Shown here in pieces: positions 8,386 through 15,756 of a DNA stretch of 64,000 nt (positions are counted from its first letter, which is position 1; the number at the start of each line of letters is the position of its first letter). The stretch is taken from the NCBI GenBank assembly GCA_020850325.1, contig JADZEW010000001.1, forward strand, positions 62,001 through 126,000, written 5' to 3'. Position numbers and translations under genes: made by a program. This DNA comes from Methanoregulaceae archaeon (GTDB lineage: Bacteria; Armatimonadota; Fimbriimonadia; Fimbriimonadales; Fimbriimonadaceae). The notes under the pieces are model-generated. The model was not told the DNA's origin. It was given only the letters and a program-made list of their open reading frames with translations, and made no database searches.

Positions 8386-11300
8386 TCAAGTGCAACCCGT
8401 TCCCGCCGGCACGTATTCATAGATAAAGGGTCCCTCACCTTCCTTAAACACAGCAATGAGCCGCGACACTTCCTCTTCGGCAAGAACGACTGACGGCGCA
8501 CCAATCCAGTCAAGTACCACTGGCGCCTGATTCGAAGAAATACGCATTAGATACCCAAAGCTGGTATAGCACACCCCATTTAGGCTCAACTCCGGATACT
8601 CTCCAAAGCTACCCACGTTCGGAAGCTCGATTCTACCAGTCATCCGACCGCAACCGTCGAACACCGCAAGTTGTCCCTTGCTACTACCCACTGCAAGACT
8701 TCCGTCGTCCAGCACCATGCTAGAATTGATAACTCCTTCTAACTTTTTCTGCAAATGCCCTCTTTCACCGAGATCCATGGGCACGCCCATTGTGTCGAAT
8801 ATCGTTACACTGCCTTCCGAAGTCACAGATGCAACACGTCCAGCCTCAAGCGCAACAAGGCGTTGAAACAACTTGCAAGTTACACTCGGAGTTCTAGTCC
8901 TATTTGCATCAAACGGACTTCCACTCTGGTCGAACACTGCGACAACTCCCCTAGTTGTAGCAACAGCAAAACGGCCCTGTTCCAGATCGATCATCGAACA
9001 CACGCACCCTTCAACAATCGGCTCTTGCGTCCTCTTGGGCTCGACTGGGCTGCCACAGTTCTCAAAGACTGAGACCACTCCAAGGTCGGTCCCAACAGCA
9101 AACCGCTCTTGATTGATCGAGACAATCCTCGTAACCGTGCCCGCAACCCTCACTTCGCTTGCTGGCAGCCCAATAGGCTTTGCCAGTTGATCAAACACAT
9201 GAACGGAGCCTGAATCGGTAAGAATCACAAAGTGGCCCTGAGCCAGAGGACTTATCACAACAGGTCTCCCTGGGATGCTTGGATCGACAGTTTTGGATGC
9301 GTCCAATGGCAAACCATCTTTGCTAAAACCTGCAACAATGCCTTCATCTGTGCAAACAGCGAAGCACCCATTTTCAAGCGGTACTATCTTTACAACGCAT
9401 CCGACAACGCGCACCTCCCGGGATTCTGACCGTTGTAGCTGCGTGCCGTCATCTTGGAATACAGCAACAGCGCCTGTTTCCGTGCCAACTGCGAACAAGT
9501 TTGGACTGATTGGAGTCATTGACCAGATCATGCCATCTAAGCTCCTTCGATCAGACGGCACTGCTTTCTCTGACATCTTAGAGGTGTCAACCACAATGAC
9601 CATCCCCTCATCTGTGATTGCTACGACTCGCCCTAAATCTAGCGCCCCAAGCCACTGGACACCTCCTCTCACTCGCAATACTTGTTTTAGCTGGTAGTGG
9701 CTCGTCTCAGATTGACAATCGAACAACGCTACATCGCCAGATGTCGTTCCTACCACGAAGCGACGCTCGGAGATCAACTTAAGAGCCCAGATCCACCCGT
9801 CGCTTAAGTCCCAGTATCTTGTCTCATAGTTACTACCCTGTGCCCTGTTACATTTAAACACGGCGATTAGACCTAAGGAATCGCCAACTACAAAGTTCTC
9901 CTGATCGAGCAAATGTAGTTCTGATGGCCAATCACGCCAACTTGGATCTGTCGTCTTCGATTGATCAGTTGGAACTCCGTCGATATCAAAGACGGCCACC
10001 ACCCCGGAATCGGTACTAACGACGAAATGTTTCCCAGCGAGCGCAAGCATTGAACAGACCTTTCCAACAACACTTGTCGTATGCGTCTTAGCTGGATCAA
10101 CTGGTGCTCCGTCGATATCGAAGACCGCGACCACACCTTCATTCGTGCAAACGGCGAAGCGCCCATTCTCTAGCACGACGACTTCCCTGACCGCACCGTA
10201 TACACTCGCCACATGCGTCTTGGCAGTATCAACAGGCTCCCCGTCTCTATCGAAGACCGCTACGACTCCAGCATCCGTGCAAACGGCGAAGCGTCCGTTG
10301 TTGAGGGAGTTGCATTTTGGGAATGATCCTCTGACACTCACATCCTGCGTCTTAGCTTGATCAAGTGGTGCTCCGTTGTTATCGAAAACTGCCACCACGC
10401 CTTCATACGTACAGAGGACGAAGCGTTCGTTATCGATCAAGATGCATGTTGCGGGTGATCCGACAACACTCGCCTCCTGCGTCTTAGCTGGATCAACTGG
10501 TGCTCCGTCGCTATCGAAGACTGCAACCACACCTTCATTCGTACAAACTGCGAAGCGCCCATTCTCTAGCACGACGGCTTCTCTGACCGCACCGTATACA
10601 CTCGCCTCATGCGTCTTGGCAGTGTCAACAGGCTCCCCGTCTCTATCGAAGACCGCTACGACTCCAGCATCCGTGCAAACGGCGAAGCGTCCGTGAACGA
10701 GGGGTACTACAAGACCGACTTTTCCTCTTACACTCGTTTCTTGAGTCTTTGTGTAGTCAACTGGCAATCCATTGTTGTCGAATACAGCCACTACACCCGC
10801 ATCAGTGGCAACGATGAAGAAACCATGATCTAAGATAGAAAAGCAGGATGCTTCCCCTTTACATAACGCTGTGACGCGGTATTGCGGATGTGCGACTGTC
10901 CGCTCTCCACGCCGTATGACCCGTTCTTCTCTTCGAAACTCCAGCCGGCGGCGGGCCGATACAGAAACAGGCAATAGGCCGGCGTGGTTTGCGGCAAGGA
11001 TCAGTGGGCTCACGCCAACCAGCCGATGCTCAGCTGTAGCATCCAGCCAGTCGCACAATGTCTCAACTTCCTCGATTAGAGCCGCATCGGTGCTCAGGGC
11101 TCTCAGGTGCTGCATGAGCACAATGAGGTTCCGGCGTGCTCCCGATACAACAACTTCATGAACCCACCCCGACCAGAAGTCGGCGTCACCAATGATGACC
11201 CGAATCGCGTCTTGCGCCTTGGCCAAGAGAGGACAGGCCCTGTTGGGATCGACATTCATCAGACTTTGAATGTGCTCAAGGTGTCTAAGAACATGGTCCA

Positions 11301-13443
11301 TGAGGTAGCGCGCATCGTAGCGATCGACCCCGACGGCATCTTCCCAGCGATAGTGTTCATCGTTGGCTCGCTTCTGGATGTGCTTGTTCGCCTTTTCAAG
11401 CACGCACGCCTCGATGGCCGAGATCTGCTCTTGGAGACCCTCGACTTGTTCGAACGCCTCTCGAAGGGCGGGATGGCCCAGGTCGTAGACCACGGAGCGC
11501 GCCCGGGCATCGCTCTGGGTTCCAGGGTCGAGACTCAAGTCCGAAGCTCGGGTTTCCAGCACCCACCGCTGAACGGGCTCGCCTGCCTTCGCCAATGGAC
11601 CTGGTTTGAGGTTTCTTGGCAGGCGGTCCAGCCATGCCTGGTCGATCGCGCCCCGAGCCGCGACGATAGCTGGAATCCACTTCCAGCCAGCCGTTCGCTT
11701 CATTGACCGCCATTCAGCGCGGACGAGGTCAACGAGGCTCTTGGGCAAGTCCTCAACCCGCTCAAGCAGCGACCGGGACGGCTCAGTAGCGGTCTGAAGT
11801 TGGCCGAGCAAGCGGTCGGTGAAGAGCGGATAACCTTCCGTTCGGTCCCACAAAGCTTGAGTGACTGCGCCGAGTTCCACTTCGGGAAGCTCTGCGTGCT
11901 CTAGCGCTGACCCAATCCAGTGATCAAACGGGGGACGCGCGAGGTTCGCAAGCGAGTAGTAGTGGCAAGGACGCGGGTGGGAATTGGGACCCACGATGGG
12001 GACAATCGGCAGTCGCTCAGCAACCTGGGAACCTGTTCCCCGCACGCCCAGAAGCACGGTGACTTGCTTCGATATCTCCCAAGTCCAGATACCTTGAGGA
12101 TCCACGGACGCCTCGTCCACGCCGTCGATGACGACCACGATCCGCTTGCCTTCATAATCGCGGACGAAGTCTCTGAGCGTTGTAGACTCCTCGCCAATCC
12201 CCTCAGCATGGAGCTGCGCGAGAAGAGCCTGATGGATACGATCCCAATCAGAAGTGGCCGGCTCGCGCTGACTAATGTTGAAGCGAGCGACGGCAGCGTC
12301 GCCCCAGTCGTGGTTCACGAGTTCACCGATGAAGCTGGACTTGCCGACACCTGCTGGGCCGTGAACGACGATAAGCCCACCCGACCCCTGCTCGCGCACG
12401 AGGCATTGGACGTTTTCGACATCCTCTTCTCGACCAAACACCTTTCGGCAGCGTCCCGCTTGCACACGCAAAGAGGATTTGTAGGCAGCCTCGATCTGGG
12501 GGTCAGTGCTGAGAACCGGAGGCGGCACTGGATTCGTCGCTAACCTCCACGCCTCATCACGCGAACTGAACAGCTTGCACTTCTTGGTGTCAACGTTGTC
12601 GGGAAGCCGGTCGGCGAGGTAGTGCCTGGCCATTATGCCCTGTGACCAATCCGTAAATGCTTCGTGCTTAGCAGTTACCTCTGCGACCGACTCGGTCTCT
12701 CCCTTTACGATCGCCCCAGTTGCGCAAACAGTATGTAGGTCAGCGGGATGATGTTCATAGAAAGCGCGAAATGCGAGAAAGGCTGCCACCCCGACCGAAG
12801 GTCCATCCACCCACGCCGTTGCATCGGGAAAATGATCGGGTTTCCATACACTCTCCAGCGACCAAGCAACTCCTTCAGGTCCTGCGTCTCCGAGCGGCTT
12901 TGCAGCTTGACATGCTTCCTTGAGTGCTTCAAGAAAGCTTCGGCCGACATGGGTGCTCAGCAATGAGTGAGGGTTGTCGGGATGGTTGACTAATGGAGCC
13001 ATCACCACGACACCGGGAGTATCGGGCAGTGCGTAGAGTTTGAGCCGGAGGATTGCCGCCTGTGAGTTTGCGAACACGACCGGAAAGTGAATACTGACGC
13101 TTGGACGCTGAATTTGGTCGGTCAGAGCCGCCAACCACGCTGATTTTCGGGCGACGGGTTCGTCCCCAAGCTGTACGGGGAGATCGACCTTCTCCGCCAA
13201 AGCGGCCGCGAGTGTCACCGCTCTGGCCTCAGCTTCGATATCGACAGGCAGGCTCTGTCTTGCGTTCAAGACTTGGTAGGCACGCTCACTCGCCAACGAA
13301 ATGCAATGCTGCAACCAAGGGTAGTTCCCATGTTGCCCAAGAGGCACGTCAAAGCCAAACATCGGCAACTTGACCAGATTTTCCAGGGTCTGTCCACCCT
13401 CGACGGGCGCCAGCACTTTCTCAAGCCACTCTTTCGGCCTCAT
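8386..13443 (-). CDS. Lon-like domain - STAND NTPase - beta-propeller giant protein (1685 aa)
   Basis: A likely conflict/defence receptor. N-terminal residues ~200-265 resemble the Lon S16 protease domain: DGPSVG (candidate Ser ~216), then CATGAIV and SVAEVTAKHEAF (candidate Lys ~259), at the spacing seen in Lon. A STAND/NACHT-type NTPase follows, with Walker A VVHGPAGVGKSS (~362-370) and Walker B RIVVVIDGVDE. A helical region leads into about 17-19 propeller repeats of ~42 aa (GRFAVCTDAGVVAVFDRDG type) that fill the C-terminal half. The ATG at 13443 is chosen because MRPKEWLEKVLAPVEGGQT aligns with the start of the 420-aa paralogue, and the upstream bases match too. By analogy with STAND sensors, the propeller should bind a trigger and the Lon-like domain should cut a target. 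Activity is inferred. Confidence 0.8.
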   Translation of the reverse strand: MRPKEWLEKVLAPVEGGQTLENLVKLPMFGFDVPLGQHGNYPWLQHCISLASERAYQVLNARQSLPVDIEAEARAVTLAAALAEKVDLPVQLGDEPVARKSAWLAALTDQIQRPSVSIHFPVVFANSQAAILRLKLYALPDTPGVVVMAPLVNHPDNPHSLLSTHVGRSFLEALKEACQAAKPLGDAGPEGVAWSLESVWKPDHFPDATAWVDGPSVGVAAFLAFRAFYEHHPADLHTVCATGAIVKGETESVAEVTAKHEAFTDWSQGIMARHYLADRLPDNVDTKKCKLFSSRDEAWRLATNPVPPPVLSTDPQIEAAYKSSLRVQAGRCRKVFGREEDVENVQCLVREQGSGGLIVVHGPAGVGKSSFIGELVNHDWGDAAVARFNISQREPATSDWDRIHQALLAQLHAEGIGEESTTLRDFVRDYEGKRIVVVIDGVDEASVDPQGIWTWEISKQVTVLLGVRGTGSQVAERLPIVPIVGPNSHPRPCHYYSLANLARPPFDHWIGSALEHAELPEVELGAVTQALWDRTEGYPLFTDRLLGQLQTATEPSRSLLERVEDLPKSLVDLVRAEWRSMKRTAGWKWIPAIVAARGAIDQAWLDRLPRNLKPGPLAKAGEPVQRWVLETRASDLSLDPGTQSDARARSVVYDLGHPALREAFEQVEGLQEQISAIEACVLEKANKHIQKRANDEHYRWEDAVGVDRYDARYLMDHVLRHLEHIQSLMNVDPNRACPLLAKAQDAIRVIIGDADFWSGWVHEVVVSGARRNLIVLMQHLRALSTDAALIEEVETLCDWLDATAEHRLVGVSPLILAANHAGLLPVSVSARRRLEFRREERVIRRGERTVAHPQYRVTALCKGEASCFSILDHGFFIVATDAGVVAVFDNNGLPVDYTKTQETSVRGKVGLVVPLVHGRFAVCTDAGVVAVFDRDGEPVDTAKTHEASVYGAVREAVVLENGRFAVCTNEGVVAVFDSDGAPVDPAKTQEASVVGSPATCILIDNERFVLCTYEGVVAVFDNNGAPLDQAKTQDVSVRGSFPKCNSLNNGRFAVCTDAGVVAVFDRDGEPVDTAKTHVASVYGAVREVVVLENGRFAVCTNEGVVAVFDIDGAPVDPAKTHTTSVVGKVCSMLALAGKHFVVSTDSGVVAVFDIDGVPTDQSKTTDPSWRDWPSELHLLDQENFVVGDSLGLIAVFKCNRAQGSNYETRYWDLSDGWIWALKLISERRFVVGTTSGDVALFDCQSETSHYQLKQVLRVRGGVQWLGALDLGRVVAITDEGMVIVVDTSKMSEKAVPSDRRSLDGMIWSMTPISPNLFAVGTETGAVAVFQDDGTQLQRSESREVRVVGCVVKIVPLENGCFAVCTDEGIVAGFSKDGLPLDASKTVDPSIPGRPVVISPLAQGHFVILTDSGSVHVFDQLAKPIGLPASEVRVAGTVTRIVSINQERFAVGTDLGVVSVFENCGSPVEPKRTQEPIVEGCVCSMIDLEQGRFAVATTRGVVAVFDQSGSPFDANRTRTPSVTCKLFQRLVALEAGRVASVTSEGSVTIFDTMGVPMDLGERGHLQKKLEGVINSSMVLDDGSLAVGSSKGQLAVFDGCGRMTGRIELPNVGSFGEYPELSLNGVCYTSFGYLMRISSNQAPVVLDWIGAPSVVLAEEEVSRLIAVFKEGEGPFIYEYVPAGTGCT
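10084..10693 (-). repeat. Recent 214-bp tandem-type duplication inside the propeller
   Basis: Bases 10084-10297 and 10480-10693 are nearly identical, with about nine differences by eye. They are offset by 396 bp, which is exactly 132 codons, so whole propeller blades were copied in frame. Neighbouring blades differ much more, so this is a recent amplification or conversion. Confidence 0.8.
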
Positions 13444-13529
13444 CTTTGATGCCCTTTCTACCAGAATATCCGCCGCCCCGGAGAGCCATTCCAAGCACAC
13501 TCACCCACAACTGGGCATCGTTTCGCATG

Positions 13530-13742
13530 CTCCCCGCCTTGTTCAATCATCGCGACGACTCCCTGACTGGTTCCAACTGGAAAGCATTGCCGTGACTGCA
13601 CCGTACGCGCTAGGCATGTACACTGGCTTTGAGGCAGAGGCTTGCCTCGAGCGACAAACACCCCGACGATTCTGTGGCTCGACCCAACCGCGGAGCCATC
13701 GCCAAACGGAACCATGGTCCCGACCCAACCTTCCACGCTAGG
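13530..13742 (-). pseudogene. Decayed propeller blades following the 420-aa protein
   Basis: Directly after the TAG at 13743-13745 the same frame continues PSVEGWVGTMVPFGDG, an exact propeller-blade opening. Another frame then gives PSAYGAVTAML, the next blade opening, and GTSQGVVAMI. So at least two further blades exist here, broken by a nonsense codon and a frameshift. They are the lost C-terminus of the 420-aa protein. Confidence 0.75.
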
Positions 13743-15005
13743 CTATTCCGTTTGGTCCTGCGCCAAATGCTGGTGATCGGCACCAAACGCCTCGACGAGT
13801 CCCTCACTGGTCCCAATCGCGAAGCCACCGCCAAGCGCGACCATTGAGGTGACCTCACCATGCAGGCGACACATGCTTCCCGCCAAAGGCTGGCCAACTT
13901 TTCCAAACGCCTCAACGTATCCCTCACTGGTCCCAATCGCGAAGCCATCGGCAATCGCCACCATTGAGGTGACCCAACTTTCTACGCTGGGTTCGTGCGT
14001 TTTGGCACCAGGCAGCGGCTGACCATCAGCACTAAACAGCGCGACGACACCATGGCTCGTTCCAACAGCAAAGCTATCGCCCAGTGGTAGCATCGCCGTG
14101 ACCCAACCTTCCACGCTGGGTGTATGCGTTTTGGCACCAGGGACCGGCCGGCCATCGGCACCAAACAACACGACGATTCCCTCGGTTGTACCAACCACAA
14201 ATCCACTGCCAAACGGGCGCATCGCGTTGACCGCACCGTACACGCTACCCTCGTACGTTTGGCTTGTCGGCAAGGGCTGCCCATCAGCACCAAACAGCGC
14301 GACGACACCATGGCTCGTTCCAACAGCAAAGCTATCGCCCAGTGGTAGCATCGCCGTTACCGCTCCTTCCACGCTGGGAGCGAGCGTGATGCTCCCTGCA
14401 AGAGGCTGGCCACCTGCACCAAACGACGCGACGATTCCCTCGCTTGTTCCTACCGCAAAGCCATCGCGAAACGGGATACTCGCCTTGACAATACCTCCAA
14501 CGGTATGTTCGTACGTATGACTTAACGGCTGACTGTTAGCACCGAACACAACGACGCCTCCATTGCTCACCGCCACCACGAACCCATCGCCAAACGGAAC
14601 CATCGCGTAGGCCCAACCTTTCACGCTGGGTTCATGGACTTGGCTTCCCGGCAGAGGCTGGCCATCAGATCCGAACGTCGCGACAACTCCCTTGCTTGTC
14701 CCAACGGCAAAACCGACGCCAAGAGGGATCATCGCGATGATCTCACCCTTCACAGCATCATGTCTTGATGAGGAAACCTCTTCGCCTTCGTCATCGAGAA
14801 TGCAGGTCTCACCCAGATCGGTCCCGACTGCACATCCGCCCCCTTTCAAGGTGACGAAATGCTTGACCCGACCTCGAAAAACCGCGGTCGTTCGATAACG
14901 CAGCACCAGGCGCTGGACGTTAGCCTCATCTGCCTCGCGACCAAACTCCGTCTGACCGCCCTCGACAGGCGCAAGCATTTTCTCGAGCCATTCCTTCTTC
15001 TTCAT
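13743..15005 (-). CDS. Beta-propeller protein, internally deleted paralogue of the STAND giant (420 aa)
   Basis: It starts KKKEWLEKMLAPVEGGQT, matching the giant protein's N-terminus. It then jumps straight to EFGREADEANVQRLV, which matches the giant's VFGREEDVENVQCLV just before the P-loop. The Lon-like domain and the NTPase are therefore missing, and the protein moves directly into about eight or nine ~42-aa propeller blades (GFAVGTSEGIVASFGAGGQP type). It ends at a TAG in the linker after QDQTE, while blade sequence continues in frame beyond. It could be a truncated decoy or sensor, or a decaying gene. It follows small protein B by 85 bp and probably shares its promoter. Confidence 0.7.
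   Translation of the reverse strand: MKKKEWLEKMLAPVEGGQTEFGREADEANVQRLVLRYRTTAVFRGRVKHFVTLKGGGCAVGTDLGETCILDDEGEEVSSSRHDAVKGEIIAMIPLGVGFAVGTSKGVVATFGSDGQPLPGSQVHEPSVKGWAYAMVPFGDGFVVAVSNGGVVVFGANSQPLSHTYEHTVGGIVKASIPFRDGFAVGTSEGIVASFGAGGQPLAGSITLAPSVEGAVTAMLPLGDSFAVGTSHGVVALFGADGQPLPTSQTYEGSVYGAVNAMRPFGSGFVVGTTEGIVVLFGADGRPVPGAKTHTPSVEGWVTAMLPLGDSFAVGTSHGVVALFSADGQPLPGAKTHEPSVESWVTSMVAIADGFAIGTSEGYVEAFGKVGQPLAGSMCRLHGEVTSMVALGGGFAIGTSEGLVEAFGADHQHLAQDQTE
14034..14357 (-). repeat. 66-bp identical direct repeat in the 420-aa propeller gene
   Basis: Bases 14034-14099 and 14292-14357 are identical as read here. They are offset by 258 bp (86 codons, two blades). Synonymous sites are identical too, so the copy is recent. 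Confidence 0.8.
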
Positions 15006-15090
15006 CTTTCATACCAACTCTACCGGTCCCCGCCACCCGAAGAGCGACGGGGGATACGATAGGCGGAGTGTTTCCAGCTCGGCAGGGCCG

Positions 15091-15366
15091 TCACACCTGA
15101 GCAGCCAATGTCGCGAGGCCCGTGGCGAACTCGCGCTTACTTACCATCGGATACTTCTTGCGCGAGACCAGGGCAAGCGTCATCGCACGATCCAACCAGA
15201 CATCGAACGACTTCTCCGACTGGGTGCACACTGCCGCGCACACCCAGTCGGCTCCAAACCGATCGACCAGTCTCTGCAGGATGCCCAAACGGTGGGCCTG
15301 CTTCGCCTCGAACACGCGACAGATCGATTCCCATCGCGCCTCACTAATTGTCTTCCTCTTCATCGA
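15091..15366 (-). CDS. Small conserved island protein, copy B (91 aa)
   Basis: A paralogue of copy A with blocks LQRLVDRFGADWVCAAVC, SFDVWLDRAMTLALVSR and FATGLATLAAQV. The start is set at the ATG 15366, where GGAGG lies about 6 nt upstream; the track start at 15423 is in the leader. It precedes the 420-aa propeller gene, and promoter motif copy 3 ends about 37 nt upstream. Function unknown. The repeated placement at the head of transcription units suggests an accessory or regulatory role. Confidence 0.75.
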   Translation of the reverse strand, partial: SMKRKTISEARWESICRVFEAKQAHRLGILQRLVDRFGADWVCAAVCTQSEKSFDVWLDRAMTLALVSRKKYPMVSKREFATGLATLAAQV

Positions 15367-15402
15367 GTCCTCCAAACTTCGCCCTCTGCGGGGGCGTATA
15401 GG

Positions 15403-15432
15403 GGATTCAAAGATTCGGTTCAAGTGGTTTAC
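15403..15432 (-). promoter_or_regulatory. Bipartite ECF-like promoter motif, copy 3 (small protein B - propeller)
   Basis: Minus strand: GTAAACC, 15 nt, TTGAATCC. The wider context CCTGTAAACCA matches copies 1 and 2. Confidence 0.55.
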
Positions 15433-15447
15433 AGGGTGGTGAGCAAC

Positions 15448-15716
15448 TTACTGTACTTCGGCAACGCCTTCGAAGATGCAGGTCTCACCCCAAGAGACGC
15501 GGGCCGCACATCCGACCCTTTCAAGGCAACGAAGTGGTCAACCTGACTTCGAAGAACCGTCGTCATATGACAAGGTAGGCGATACACTTTGAGATTGGGC
15601 GGACAACTCGGGTCGCGCTCTCGTCGCCTTCCGCCCGTAGCGACTGGGCAATCCCGGTCGGTAACTACCGAACGGCCGCCCAGATTCACGGTAGACGACC
15701 TTGACGGAGCGAGCAT
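15448..15716 (-). pseudogene. Decayed head of another EWLEK/propeller paralogue
   Basis: One frame gives MLAPSRSS and later VDHFVALKG, matching MLAPVEGG and VKHFVTLKG of the 420-aa protein. After a frame change (about a 2-nt loss), GCAARVSWGETCIFEG matches GCAVGTDLGETCILDD. It then ends at TAA 15448-15450, before any blades. This is a third copy of the module, now broken, lying between CHAT protein 1 and small protein B. Confidence 0.65.
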
Positions 15717-15756
15717 TTCAACGCACCCATCTCTATCCTGGTGGGGCCACTGAACC

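Noticed and set aside
8386-15005. Regular DNA repeats as a possible CRISPR array
   Set aside because: The repeats are in-frame propeller blades of about 126 bp with protein-level conservation; no short identical repeats with unique spacers and no cas genes.
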